From NCBI RefSeq assembly GCF_040807025.1, contig NC_090944.1:123433738-123497737 (forward strand): a stretch of DNA of 64,000 nt, given 5' to 3'. Position numbers and translations under genes: made by a program. Origin of the DNA: Struthio camelus. Lineage: Eukaryota > Chordata > Aves > Struthioniformes > Struthionidae. Of this stretch, positions 21,877 to 34,513 are shown piece after piece (position 1 is the stretch's first letter; every line of letters starts with the position of its first letter). Under the pieces are notes generated by a model. That model worked only from the letters and a program-made list of their open reading frames with translations. It was not told the DNA's origin and ran no database searches.

Positions 21877-24800
21877 GAGCAAGGAATCCTCTGTCATTAG
21901 AGGCGTGGGGGAAACAAAAATGAGGAACCGTGCAACTGCAACTCTGATGCATGCCTCAAGGGAAGAGCTCAAGTTTAGCTGTGTACTTTCCCTTCAGAAA
22001 TATGAATACAGCTGCAAGCAATGAGAAGTCCTTAAACAGCTGCAGATACCTGCCTTGCTTTCAAGATTTTGCCAAAGGGGGCCTCTAGGAGTTTTATACT
22101 GTCACTGTAGTGTTTTATACTGGTACCTATTGCCTTTGTATGTGAGCTATCTTGTAGCAATTTGAGTGGGTTTTGTGGAGTCTGGTTTTGTGACGTTTCC
22201 CCCTCCCCTCCCTCGGAGCCTAAATTTTTCATCTATTCTGGTTGCCACCGTGCCAGTGCAGCGATGGCACCAAAGAGTACATGCTAAACAAGTGCTATTT
22301 ACTTGCGAAAATTCATGAGCCCCCTCAGTTACTGCTTCATCCTGATCCTTGGAGAATTCCCAGCCCTGTGGCCTTAGTGGTTTAGACCGCTGATATTAGC
22401 AGGCTCCTTGTTTAATCCGTAAAACTCTTTTTTTATTTTTTATTGCATGAAGCAGGCAATCCCAACTCCTGGAAAGGGTGAGGTATGTCCTTCTGTGCCC
22501 TGCCTGGGGTAGAAGACTGGTTCTGAGAGCTGGTTTGGGCTGTGGATGCTCAATTTGGTAACAAGTTGACTGAGATGAAGAACTTATTTATTTTTTTCCT
22601 TCTCCAAACTGCTGTCGTAAGCAGATAAGGCTTAGGAACATAATGAGTTGATCTGGAAGTGAGGGACTCTAAGGGTCAACATCCAACTGAAAAATAAGAA
22701 ACTGTAGTTCCTTGGCAGCTATCCTCATCACTTAAAATATTCTGTGGCTTCCCGCTCCTTCCTCCCTTTCCAATTAGTCCTTGAGCAGCCTCTGCATGAT
22801 GCTTAGCATTTTACCCTCTGAACCGGTAAAGCTTTGTTGAGTACTCTGAAACACCCTGGTCATGTATTATTGAATTTGTCTTGATATGCCTTGCATTACC
22901 GGCTACAGCACAGACATGGATGTAGAGCTACCCACCTCTTCCTTTGGAGTGTGTACCTGACTCTGGAATTGTTACTCTTACCTGTCAGCGTTGTTTATGA
23001 AGCTTGAAAAGACATTTATAAATAAGTTATTGATTATGTGACTGCAAGCGAATGTGAAATCAGCTAGCTGAAAACTAGGCAGAGAGAGGAATAAAGCTGC
23101 AGCTAATTTAGTCGGCCTGTTTCACAAAGGCCAGAGACTAGATGTGCTTAATCATGAATATACGAACTGGCAGACTGGATCAGACTTGTCATCTGTCTTA
23201 TGCAGGATCCCACCTCTGACAGTCATGGACTCAATACTTTAGAGAAAGGCGCGAGAACCCCGCAGTGGGCAGATACGGTATTTCATTCTAACGGCGGGCA
23301 TGAACGCAGAGGTGAAATCTGCTTCCGAGCGCTTCATACGAACTATTTGGAAATTTATGAATTAAACAATAACTTAAGATCCCCAAGGGATCTGGTTCCT
23401 AGTGACACCTCTGTTCAGATCTGTCCTATTCCCTAGGACCCCTTCTTCAAGCACTGGATGTTTGAGGGGGGGGGAAAAAAACAAATGAACTGAGCCCTGA
23501 CCTGCCGGGGCCCTTCTGCCTTGCTCTCAGTGGAGTCATCCAAAGTGCAGGCTCTCCTTAAATCAAATTTATATAAGGTCTTAATCATACAGCTTATAAA
23601 AGTGAAGTGATGGCCCGATGTGAAACGGGGTAAGACATTGAATCCTACTTGAAAAGAAGAGGTGGTGGGGGTTGTGCACTGAGGTATACTTAACCATTCA
23701 AGCGCCATGCAAGAGCCTGGAGGTTTTGTCAGCTTCCATCAGGAGAAGATGTTGGAGACGCTGCGAAGAGCGGACTACTGCTGCAGCCTGGCTCTTCTCC
23801 CGCTACCTTCCCTAAAAATATAATGAATTGGTCATGCAATGACATTGCCTCCTATTCAGAATCCAGTCTGTCTTCATGTAACCCTCCTGCTGGGTCAAAG
23901 CAGAACCCAAATAATACAACGATGAATTGAAAGTTATTCAGTGCTGCTTCCTATGCTGTTCTCCAGCTCGTTACAATTTGTGTCCCTATAACTGTCCTTC
24001 AGTAAAGGAAATTGCAGCGTTTCAGTTGGGTGAAACAAGGATTAGGCTGCTAATGGACAGGCAAGTGACTTACTCCTTCAGCTCTGCTGATGAGATATGC
24101 AGCTGTTTGGGGCTCGTGTGCCCTTGCTTGGCAATGAGCAGATGACTTTCCCTGTGTGGTGGTTGGTGGAGGTGGGTACGGGACAGGCTGGGTGCTGCAG
24201 GGAGGGTCACAGGGGTTTTAGGCTGTGAAATTGTGGTCCCGTGTCCCCCTGGAGACCTTAAAGCCCAGGTAATAGAAACGCCTTGTTCAGCATCACCAAG
24301 TAGTGGCAGAGTCCCTGAGTACCTGTCTAGTAGGGCACAGTCATAAAAACCTGTGCTTTGACACAGTTACACTTTCTTTTACAGCAAATGACTGCTTTGG
24401 CTAGGACTTCAGGCTTAGGAAAAGTCCTAGGATGAAAAACCAATAGAGCAGGCTGAAAGGGAAAAAGAAAAGTTGGGTTATGTTTTTGTGAATGAAATAC
24501 ATGATCTCACTGAGATATTATCCTCAGGGAAGAGCTGCATCGTGGTAGTCATTGCAGGAGCTTTTTTGGCTGGCTACTGATTTCTTCAGGGCAACATTCA
24601 GAAATCACAAAGCATCAATAGTTTTAATACATATAATTACTTGCTTAAAATGCAGACTCAGAAGTAGCTGTAATTTAGGGTTCGTTTTGTTTCTGTTTTT
24701 TCCTCTGCTTCAATTACTTGGGAAGCAGAAACAATGCCATATGGTTTGGACATCCACTTAGACGTGTACCCATGAACGCCGAGGCAGCAGTGTGGTGAAT

Positions 24801-27800
24801 TGCTCCAAGAATAATTATTCAGCTGAATATCGCTTCTGTGAGCGATTTGGAAAATATTTGCTAATAATCAGTTCCTGCATAAAAGTCAGTATTGGTTTGT
24901 AGCTAGGAAAATAAGCCATATTTGCCAGCCAATTCATTCACAAACATTCACAAACATTTCAACCAAAGCTTGCATTTTTAAACAAAGAAAACGCGTCAAT
25001 TGATACTGTTTTACTTCAAAGCTCATTGAGAGCTCTATCAGCCATTACCTGAAGGAGCAGGTAATTAAAACTTTAGCAAAGCATCTTATCTCTTTATATG
25101 TATATAGCAGTAGAATTAAATGCAGAATTAAATGGATGTCGGTAGAAAAAAACGATTTTTAAAGCAAAAAGAGGAAATTATCAGCAGGGATTTTGAAGTC
25201 TGATTGCCTCACCTTTATGTGGTGTATAGCACTGTGAGCCATACATCCATTAGTTTGGTCTTGCTGGGGTCCCCAGAAGCATGAAGTTGGCATTTGTGGT
25301 TATTGTAGAAAAATAGGGAGCATTAGTTCTAGTAAACCATGCAAAATCCCTCCTGTGAAAGCAAACAATTGGTTTGTGTGCAGGTACATAAAACACGCGC
25401 ATGCATGCAGAGTAGCCTCCTAAATGAGGCTTTCCTGTTTTGAAGAACCACAAAGAAATTTTTAAGCAAAAGTTGAGCTGGGAATTTGGAAGATTTAAGA
25501 AGCTTGGAGAGGAAGGGAAGCACCGCTACGTACCTGCATGCTTATACTTTCCATAAGGCATCCAGGGCTGACCGCTGCTAAGGATAGCTGTGTGGGCTAG
25601 GCAGAGCGTTGGTGCGACCCAGCCTGTGGCTGCTCTTGTGCTCCACAGGAAACTGCCGCATTATCCTTTGCGGTGTGAGCGGTTCACTGTTACCTTGCAG
25701 TGAAGAACGACAGTGCACGTCAGGGGGAATTTAGCTGAGCAGCATACAAATAGCTACGTCCTCTTGGATCATAGGGATAATATTCCCGTGCCTAAGTACA
25801 TTTAAGTATAGACCATGATGGTGTGGAATTTCCTGCTTTCTCCCCCCGAAGGTGGCACAGTTTGCAGTCATGTACAAAATGTCTTACTGAACTGCTGGGC
25901 TGGTAGTGCCTCCTAGAAGAGCGTTTCTTACGCGGTTGCTGGCTCCGCTTCCTGTTGCGCTACAGGATATTCCTGTTTGGAGGACGTTCCTCCAAACATC
26001 TTTGCAGTCTGGTTCGGCTGTACTCACGAGGTCCAATGAGGTCAGAGCCCAAGGTGAAAGTGCTACCGGCAAATTGCCTACGCAAAGTTAAATTTATGCC
26101 AAACATAATGCGTTCCAGCGTCCCACAAAATTGTAACTCTACAGAATTACAGGGCCAATAGCTATATTTATCAGTAATAAAATGTGAGCCTCTAGGAAGG
26201 ACAGATGTTTGAGTGTTGCCATCTGTGACAGCTGCTGTGTGTTATGTGATGTGACAAGATCAGCAGTGAGGATACGTGCCTGACACCAGCTTCTGTTAGC
26301 CCGGCTTTGGTTTGGTGGCCTTGTTGTTCAGGCTGTGTTATTAGGACGGAAGAGTAAGTGAGCTTATAAAGTTTGTAAGTCAGTGCAGCTACATAACAAG
26401 CGACCATGTGGTTATGAATAATAGCTGGAATATACCCCCTGTACAGGCCTGGAGATTAATCTAGGGGTGTTTAGTGTCATCAGCCCGCAGGCAAGTGACA
26501 GTCCCTTGGGATTTGTTTTGGTGATGATTAGTGCTGCATTACCTTTAAAGCAGAAATGCCCTGTGCTTTATGAAGCACGTGGCGCGTATGGAAACTGCAT
26601 CATCTCTCCAGACGGCAAAAGCGGCTGATGGCACCTTCTGTCTTTTGCTGTCTTGAAGCATTTAGGTTGTAAATTCTTCTGGTGCAGCTTTGGGGAGCTG
26701 GTGCTTTCCTTCCCTCTGGTTAAGCAAGAGCTTTGGCAAGCTGCCAACGCTCCCCCCACCCCGAGAGCCTCATCCTCCAGGTTTGTTTGCAGACTGCTTG
26801 CCCGATGCCTAAAAAAGGAACCAATCAGATTGCATTTGCCTAATGCATTAATGAATCTGCTTAGGTGTCATCAAGTCTAATTTCTTAGTGGGCTGTGACA
26901 GTTTAATGCCTTGGGACTGAATTGCCGAGGAGAAGTTGAGGGGTGATGGATGGCCTGAGGAACTCTGAAACCTGAAGACTTTTACCATGCCACATCCCCC
27001 AGCCCAGAGTAAAACTTCCCTGGGTACTAACGGAAGCATGTAAATAAAAACAGAGATGAAGGTAGGTCTCCCTTCTTGTCATTCTTGCAACAAGCATGTT
27101 GTTTGCTTTGTGGTTAATGCCTTTTGCTGAAGGAACTTGAACTCCTTGGCTAGCTGCATGGGAGTAGATTTTACTTATTAGCATCTGAGTCATACTTTCA
27201 AGATTTTTTTTTTTTGTTAAAGGAACACTTAGGGATGCAGGAGTTGTAGTAGCCTCTATTACTGCTAGGAAACTGCACAAGAAAAAAGGATTCGATCCAT
27301 GCCAGCTCCTCCTTGGCTCCTGCAGTGACTGTGTCTTAGTTTGATGTGCTGGTGGCTCTTTAGCAGGTGTACTTCATGTGTAAGGGCTGTGTTTCAGGGG
27401 TAATTGGATACCTCTGAAAAGCAATCTCTAGCCAGTGGCTCTGATTTGCAAAGAAATGGTGTGTTGCAGTTCTCTTAACACACTCAGCCCAGGGGCAGAA
27501 ATGGAAGCAGCTGCTTTTTGGCCAGTGGGAGGTGGATGGATGGATCCATCCATGCAAGGGTCTACCAGCGCTGCTGGGCTGAGCTCTAGCGAAAGTTCAG
27601 TCCGGGCGGCATTGTGTGCACCTACCATGCTAGGGCTCAGGAGAACAGATCTGTGGTTTTCTTGCATTGCACCCACTTAGACTTGCCTCAAATGACTGTT
27701 GTAACAGACGCCAGGTTTCTGCAGCTAGCCTCTGTAGTTATTCCTTTGTTAGATGAACCTATGGCACGTTATTGCATTGGGCTGTTCCTTTGCTTTAAAA

Positions 27801-28080
27801 GAAATGGCGGGGTGCTTCCTTTCAGAGGCCGTAGTTTCTCTGGGAAACTTTCTAGTGTAAATTTAAAAAGGCAAACATTTGACACAAAAATGAGACCTCC
27901 TGTGTTTCAAATGGTTGCATTGCTGTGTCAAATGTCTTTGAAGATCACAACTAGGGTAGAGCCGAAAATGGCTTTCATTTTCTTTTTTAAACCTGTTTTG
28001 TGGAAAATATAACACTGCAACCAAAATAAGTGTTTGGAGAAAACTTGTATTTTTACTGAAGAATATATTTTCAGTGGAGG

Positions 28081-28118
28081 TTTTTATTGCATCTTTTTTT
28101 TTTATTGCATCTTTTTTT
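28081..28118. repeat. Short tandem duplication TTATTGCATCTTTTTTT
   Basis: The word TTATTGCATC followed by a T run occurs twice in direct succession. Two units only, with slightly different T-run lengths. Confidence 0.85.
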
Positions 28119-28802
28119 GCAGAGTGAACTCATTACATAAAGAAGCTTTTATTCTGTCTTTTAGTCCATATGCTGAAGGTTTTTCCCTGACATTTCAAAA
28201 TCAGGTTTGTTAACCAGATGAGAGTATTTTATGTTTGAGAAAGTTGGCGAAGGCCCGGCTTTGCTTTAAGGTAGCCGTTAAATCTTCTGACATAATCCCT
28301 CCCACTCGGGTGAGGAACTGGATGACCCAGATATGGGAAGAGAGATTCGTTTCCACATCAGCTGGTATCCGAGGCATCTCCAACGCGTGACAGGAAGCAG
28401 TGGCGGTCAAGGCTGACAACCTGTGTTTCAAGGTCTGTGCCTCAGTTCCGCCGCCTGCCAGGAGGGGAGAGCCGGCCCTATTTGGCTAGCTTCCCCAAGT
28501 GCTTTATTATTAGCGGCCGAACGCCGCAAAGTTTCCTACCGATACTTCATCCGTCCTGAGGGAAAACGCGCAGTGGAGGCCAAGTGCACGCTCCCGCCTT
28601 TTCCCACCTGCACCAAGGCGCTATAGCTCTCTGTGAATTTTTTTCCCTGCCCCCAAACGCTTCTCTTCAGCGCTGCCCCTCGGTCAGTGCCGTTGTTGTT
28701 TCCTCCTTCCTTGAGCAAACTCAGCTCAGTACCTACCGCTCGGCACGCAGCTGCCGCGGCAGGACGGGGGCGGCCCGCTCGCCTGCAAGCACAGCTGCTC
28801 CG

Positions 28803-28924
28803 CCCCCTCCCGGTCACGCGACTCCCCCTCCCGGTCACGTGTCCCCGCCCCTCCAGTCAAGTGACTCCTCCTCTGACACGCCCCTGCCGGTCACGTGTGC
28901 GCACCCCCTCCCAGTCACGCGACG
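28803..28924. promoter_or_regulatory. Array of five E-box/CLEAR-like sites (GTCACGYG)
   Basis: Five related sites within 122 nt: GGTCACGCGAC 28812-28822, GGTCACGTG 28833-28841, AGTCAAGTGACT 28855-28866, GGTCACGTG 28889-28897, AGTCACGCGACG 28913-28924. Three are preceded by the same CCCCCTCCC word, two of them as a 21-bp tandem repeat (28803-28823 and 28824-28844). GTCACGTGAC is the palindromic target of USF and MiT/TFE (TFEB, TFE3, MITF) factors. The array therefore arose partly by tandem duplication of a site plus its C-rich flank. Confidence 0.75.
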
Positions 28925-28956
28925 TTGGCCCGGGGCGCCTCGTCCTGCCCGCAGCG

Positions 28957-29042
28957 ATGGGGGAGCGGTGGAGGAGGGAGCGTTGTACGCGCAGGCGCTG
29001 GGTCAGCGACCTGCCTCGCGGGCCTGCTTTTGGTTTGCCCGT
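28957..29042 (+). CDS. Candidate first coding exon in orphan CpG island, unknown product
   Basis: ATG in fair context (GCGATGG) opens a frame for 28 residues starting MGERWRRERCTRRRW and runs to a plausible GTAAGG donor at 29043. The peptide is basic and matches nothing I recognise. It may simply be GC-rich chance sequence; no downstream exon could be assigned. Confidence 0.15.
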
Positions 29043-30139
29043 GTAAGGGCGTGATCGGGGGAAAGTCTCCTGGTTTTTCCCTTTCCGTCTGCTCCCGCGC
29101 TTTGTGTTCGTGAAGGGTGGCCTGGGGCTTTTTGACCCTCCCCTCCGCCCGGCCCTGTTTTTCCCTGCTATGTAATGGTGGTCTCGTTAACGACAAAGCG
29201 AACGAAACGCGGACTTCGCTGTGGCCTGGTTAAGGCGGCCCCTCACGCGAAGCAGCAGGCGCTAACAGCTGTTTCCTCTGCGTCCCCAGATGAGGTGCCG
29301 CTTCCTGGGGCTGCAGGCTCTTCAGGAGGCCGGAGTGAGCAGCTGCGACGGGCGGCGAGCTAAAGGCAGCCATTAGCCAACATGCAGTTACCTAGATGAG
29401 CAATAGAGGGAAACAAGGGGGGTTAGTTTCGCGCCATATGATCGCAAATGAATTGCGTAGCAAAGCGCGGCGCACGGAGACACAGCGACCCGGGTCGCCG
29501 GCGTGTTAGAGGCCGGGCTCCCTTCACGCTGCCTCCCTGATCCGAGGGTTTTGCTGCAGTTTGTCGGTCCTTTGCGGGCTGTGGTTGTGATGTGCTTGAG
29601 AGCCTGAAATACCTTGTCCTCTCGCGTCTTGGAGCTTCTTTGCCAGAGTCCCTTTGCATCGATATTGCCCCAAAAGCACCCTGAAGTCCCTTTTCAGCCC
29701 TTACAGAAGTTAAAATAAGCTCCGTGACTGCCCAGGCAAAGCTGGTTAAACAGTGCTGTACAGCAGTTTCTGCTCTTCTGCTGTTCAGAAGCAGCTCTGG
29801 AAACGAGCTTTTTTCTCTCCTCGAGGTCCGATCTGGAAACGTATCTGAGGTAGGTAGCTATTTATTTTGTAATGGTTTTTCACTGCTTTGGATGAGGGTT
29901 ACTCAGAACGTAGGAGGTTTTTTGTTTTTGTTTTTTTTTTCAGGAAGGGATTTGAGAAATATTTCAAATTTTCAGTTATTTAGGTATTTTTTCACAGAAA
30001 TTCTTGAAAGAAGCACATTCCCACACATTACGTTGATTTTCGTGGAATTGTCGTTCTCTCCACCAGAAAAACTTGGCAAGCCGGTCAAATTTTTCCGCCA
30101 GTCAGTCTCATAAAGCCTCTGATCCCCACGGTATAAAAC

Positions 30140-30169
30140 TCTCATAGCGCTTAGCCTGCCGCTATGAGA
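30140..30169. other. Perfect 10-bp inverted repeat (hairpin)
   Basis: TCTCATAGCG at 30140-30149 is the exact reverse complement of CGCTATGAGA at 30160-30169, with a 10-nt spacer. It lies 600 nt past the orphan CpG island and beside ordinary sequence. No loop or tail features of a terminator, tRNA or histone-type stem are evident. Confidence 0.85.
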
Positions 30170-33100
30170 ATAGTGCCTTGAACCCTATATTATTTTAGAC
30201 TTATTTTTGAAATGCCTCAGCATTTTCTCATCTAGCTGACCGGATAAAGATTTTTTTTTTTTTTTTAAATAAAAGGCCTTCATATGCACCTTTTCTGTGT
30301 GTTGGTATTTCAGCTCACATTAATTTTTATCACCGAAGGAGGCTTTGGAGCGCAACCTGTACTCATTACTGAAACTCTCAGCCCTTTCCTACCGGTCCGC
30401 AAAGCTGCGTTCGCACCTCCAGCACTCAATTAATAACTGGTTCGTGCTGCCCTCGGTCACGTAACTGCAAGGTCTGTACAAACTCGCCGACTCCAGAGCC
30501 GTCTGCTGGGCTCCAATTAACGCTGATGCTGTGCGCTCAGACTGTGTCCATGGTGAGCTTGGACGCCGTGCTGTGCCCATCGCCCTCGCCCAGCACGCGA
30601 ACGAGGTCGTGATGGGAAAAGCCCCAAGGGCTCCTGCCTCGGCAGAGCTTCCTGCCGAGATGAAAGCGGCCGTCGGCGCGCCAGGGGGAGCCCAGCGGAG
30701 GCAGCTGCGGTGCTATCGATGGATTAAGTAGCGGGTTTTTACCTTGTAACACGGTTTTTTCTATGGCTGTGTCAAGGAGTGCTGTTACGAGAGCTGTTAG
30801 CAGGCTCATTTCCAGGATGCCTGTGTGCACCATTCCCCGTGTAACGTGAATGCATCATTGCTGGATGTACGGGTGACTTAAGAGCGCGGCCGGGTGCGTG
30901 GCGCTGCTGGAGGCGAGGTGGGTCCTGTCGCAAGCTGGGCTCAGGAAGGAAGTTGCTCTCTTTGCCTGTGTTGTCTGCCACTTCACACCCCCCCCCCCTG
31001 TTTAGTAGTATGAAATAAAACTTGGGCTTACTCTTTTCAAGGTAAAGCATTTAAGCTTTAAAGTTTCTCATCAGTTTGACTCTGCCCCATCAGGTTCAGT
31101 GTTAGGGAGCCATGTTAAAAGGAAGGGTAAGCAGGATGTCGGATGCTCCTGGCTGGTCTTAGTCTGATTTCATGACAGTCTCAGCCCTACTCTTGTAATT
31201 TTTTGGTGATTTAACCAGGGTCACACTTTTACAGGATGCTACTGTTGTTTCCCTGTAAGAGCGCTCTCTTTGAGTTGCCCAGGAAGAAGTTTAACTTTCA
31301 CAAGAGCTGGGCCAGTAGCTCGTCGTTGGCTCCCTAATTAAAGGGAACAGACTAATCACTATATCGAAGGAAGTCCTTTGAAGAGCTTCTGCCATGACTG
31401 TTTTATATTGTCTCGACTGACAGCTGGGTCTGCTCTGTTAGATGATGCCTGTGTGTGTAGGAAGACACAGTTTCCAGCTCTGAAGGGCTTATTGTCCAAA
31501 AAGCAAGCACAAGAGATGGGTGAACAAGCACAACTTCTGTTACGCTTGCTTTATAGGCAGAAGCTGGAGCAGATTAAGTCTTGCCCCAAGTCTTGTAACG
31601 CGGCTAAGGCCCAACTGTCCCTGGGTCTCCTAAGGTTTAAAGCAGCCTCTGAACCGGAGAGCAGCTCTCTACCTCTTGTCCCTCTCAGGCAGGCGAATCC
31701 TCCTGTTGCACACAGGAGATGTCGCCTTTGGAGGCCCACTTGCTGCAGTCAGCTCTTTTTCTGCCATTCTGCAGTGTTCAGGGTTGTTATTTTCTCACGT
31801 ATCTGATTACTCAGCCTTGAAGAAGCTGAGAGGATTGAGCAGTTTAAGGTGACTCATTTTTAGACTGCATCCTTCACTCCTACATCGCCGGTACCAGTGG
31901 CTTGGCAGTGCTTCCCTTTGAAGGCTGTGCTGCTGCTTTTACCAAGTGAGACGACAGCCATGGCCCCAGATCACAAGAGGGTGGATATGTGGCCTTTGCT
32001 AGTTGGAGAAGGGTTGCTAACTCCTGCAGATGGTTTTCTGTGGGGTTTTTTTTGTTTTTTTTTTTTTCCTGTCAAAGCTGAGTTATTGCACGTTTCCCAA
32101 GTAAGCCCCTTCGCATTTATCTGTTGGCTTTCAGGTTGGGTAGAAGGGTTCAGGACTCAATGCTTAAAGTCTCAACTGCTTTTCTCGCCGTTTTTGTGGA
32201 CGCTTACCATTCAGATCGCTGTTAAAAAACAGGCTGAGCTGTTGTTCCCTGAGGTTAATGGAGAACGGCAGCGTGAACCCTTGCGCCTCTGCACAAAATA
32301 AGTCTCTGTCTTTGTGTACGTATGTGTGTTTATGTACAGCCAGCAGTAACCTTGTAATGGAAGATTTCAAGACTAGACATGGAAATGATAAAAACATCTT
32401 TTTTTTTGCTCCCATTTAGAAGTAGCTTTTGTATGAGCATAATGGCAACAAAGCACATGCAGTGGCACAACTGAGCTTCTGCTCTTTATTGCATGGTTAC
32501 TCACAGCACGAAGGAGAATTATAAAATATTTGTAATGGGGGCGGTGGAGAACTCTTGCTTGGTAGCATTTAGTGCAGACTGCCGTGACTGTGGCCATGTC
32601 ACGTGAGGGAGGGCCAGTCCAAAGGAATGAATTGTGCTCTCGTGCTAATTCTACCTGAATGTGGTATTTTCTATAGGACTATTATAGATTTCCACTGACA
32701 TAAATGAGAGGGGGCTCCAAGCTCACAATGCCCGTTTAAGCAATGTGCCGCGCAGATAAGTCACCAACAACTTCATGCTGCAACAGAGGGGGTGGAAACC
32801 GTCCCCTCCCATCTGCCAGCTCCCAGAAGATGTGAACTTGCTGTTTGCTTGGGCGTTGTGCAAAGTTTCACGGACGATCCTCATGCAGCGGTCGCGGACA
32901 GGCGGGGAGGGACGTGGAGCATGTTGCTGCTTGGAGATGGAGAGTGTGGGTGTTGTTGAGGGCCCCTGGGTGCCCTCTGTTCCTGCACCCAGGGAGATGC
33001 CTGGCAGCCCTGCAGGCAGGACGTATTCCTTGCATCTAACGCTCGAGATTTCTTCAGAGAAGCGGTTGCTATGCAGCCTTGTTTATGCCTGGTATGTGAC

Positions 33101-34476
33101 ACCGTTTGCTTGCTGTGCTTGTAACCTGTAAGCGTGAGGCTGCTGCCTTCCTGGAGGAGGGGGCCGGCTTGCCGAGCGGACATCCATGCTTGCATCTGTG
33201 GAGACCTAGGGTCTGGAGTAGAAGAAATCCTCGTTTCCTTGCGGGAGGCAACCTGCAGCCGGGATTTACAGCTCACAGGGGACTGTACAAGCTTAACGAC
33301 ATGGAGCTGGGTTCCTGAAGTGAAGGAGGTTGGTGAGCAGCCCTGCCTCGCGCTCTGCTGCTTTCTCAGCAAGGTGGTGCTCCGGCGGGGGGCGAGCGTG
33401 AACCGCGCCGACGATTGGTTTTTACCACGCTCTGCTGGAGGTTGCTTGGTACAAGCTCCTCTCCCAGAAGGCAATCAACTCTGGGGGAAAGGCTTGGGCT
33501 GATGATTTTGTTTCCCTTTAATTTTTCTCGTTTTAAAAAGGATTAAAAAAAAAAAAAACCAAAAAACCCTAAAGCAGCACAAGGGAAACTTCTGTGGGGT
33601 GACCCCGGCCGGGTGCCGGGGAGTTTGCGCGTCCCTCAAGAGAGGGATTCCTGAGTGTGGAGGAAGAGCGGTGCTTGGGGCGGCAGATAACGCGCGGGGA
33701 GGTAAGGACAGGGCAGGGGCCGCCAATCAGTTGAAGTGTTTTGTTGGCAGAGACGTCCATGAGGGGCAGCGTGGTTTCCAGCCCAGCGAGAGCTCCCGGC
33801 TCGGATCAGGCCTCCTGGGCAGGGGCCATCCCCGGGGTCGCTTTGCCTCTGGGCCCAGGGAAATAGCATAAACTGCAAAAAAAGCATAAATTGCACCGAT
33901 GGCGCTTACTAGATTTGCACTGTTATTTTCCAAGTATAATCAAGCAAGGTAAAAATCAAATCGACTTTCTGAATCGGACCCCTGCTGAGGTTTTGCTCGG
34001 CGTTACGTGGCTCTTAGTGGTGCTGGTTCACCCCTGCAGGATATAATCAAGTCTGCTCTTGCCAGTAGTTTAAACTGCTGTGTTTTGGTAAGGTTAACCT
34101 TGGCACCGTGCTCCGCAGGTTGTGGGGGGTAAGTGGAAGTGTGTTTTTTCCGAATAAAGAGAGGAAAAGAGAACTTTAGTAATCTTACATGCTCTCTGAT
34201 ACATAAATGCCTAGTCCCAAAGCAATATCGCTGTGATGAACAAACTTGCCTCCAGGTTAGGCTCTGTTTTCAGAGGGGTTTATTACGAGAAGCACACGTC
34301 TCTGAAAATTAGATCTGGGAAAGATGTAGGAAGATGAAGGAAGATCCTCAGTCTAAAGCATCTTGAAGTCCTTTTGGGATCCAGAGATGCCAGCCTGCCA
34401 CAGAGAGCGGGAGAAGAACAAATCATACTCTGAAGGATTAAGATACAGGGACTCTGCTCATTAACAGAGATGTTTG

Positions 34477-34513
34477 CTCGCGCGCTCTCTCGCTCTCTCG
34501 CTCTCACTCTCAT
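34477..34513. repeat. CTCTCG simple repeat
   Basis: Run of CTCGCGCGCTCTCTCGCTCT-type units. Simple sequence with CpGs, no gene context. Confidence 0.85.

Larger units (their letters stand above)
14100..28680. other. Intergenic stretch between WDR43 and TOGARAM2, proximal half
   Basis: No protein gene supported. Open reading frames here are short, lack family resemblance and often overlap on both strands. The recognisable items are an X-box at 17512-17525, homopolymer T runs (for example near 15670 and 20067), the TG microsatellite at 21829-21876 and a small tandem duplication at 28081-28118. An exon-like segment ending in GTAAGT at 17652 lies just after the X-box. Confidence 0.6.
28690..29560. 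promoter_or_regulatory. Orphan CpG island
   Basis: About 870 nt of GC-rich, CpG-dense sequence with no recognised gene attached. It includes GC-box-like CCCCGCCCC, the E-box array at 28803-28924, an ATG with an open frame to a GTAAGG donor (28957-29042) and an acceptor-like CTGCGTCCCCAG at 29289. It looks like an active promoter. Because the TOGARAM2 start fits a second island at 39.6 kb, this one may serve an unannotated non-coding transcript, an alternative TOGARAM2 promoter, or an antisense transcript. Direction cannot be settled from sequence. Confidence 0.7.

Noticed and set aside
31378..31806. 142-codon frame with leucine-rich MGEQAQLLLRLLYRQKLEQ
   Set aside because: No family recognised; segment has the look of an old decayed repeat and has no splice partners.
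32881..33474. Longest - strand open frame (197 codons) in the gap
   Set aside because: Low-complexity, Arg/Ser/Pro-rich composition, overlapped by several + frames, no recognisable domain and no promoter or splice context.
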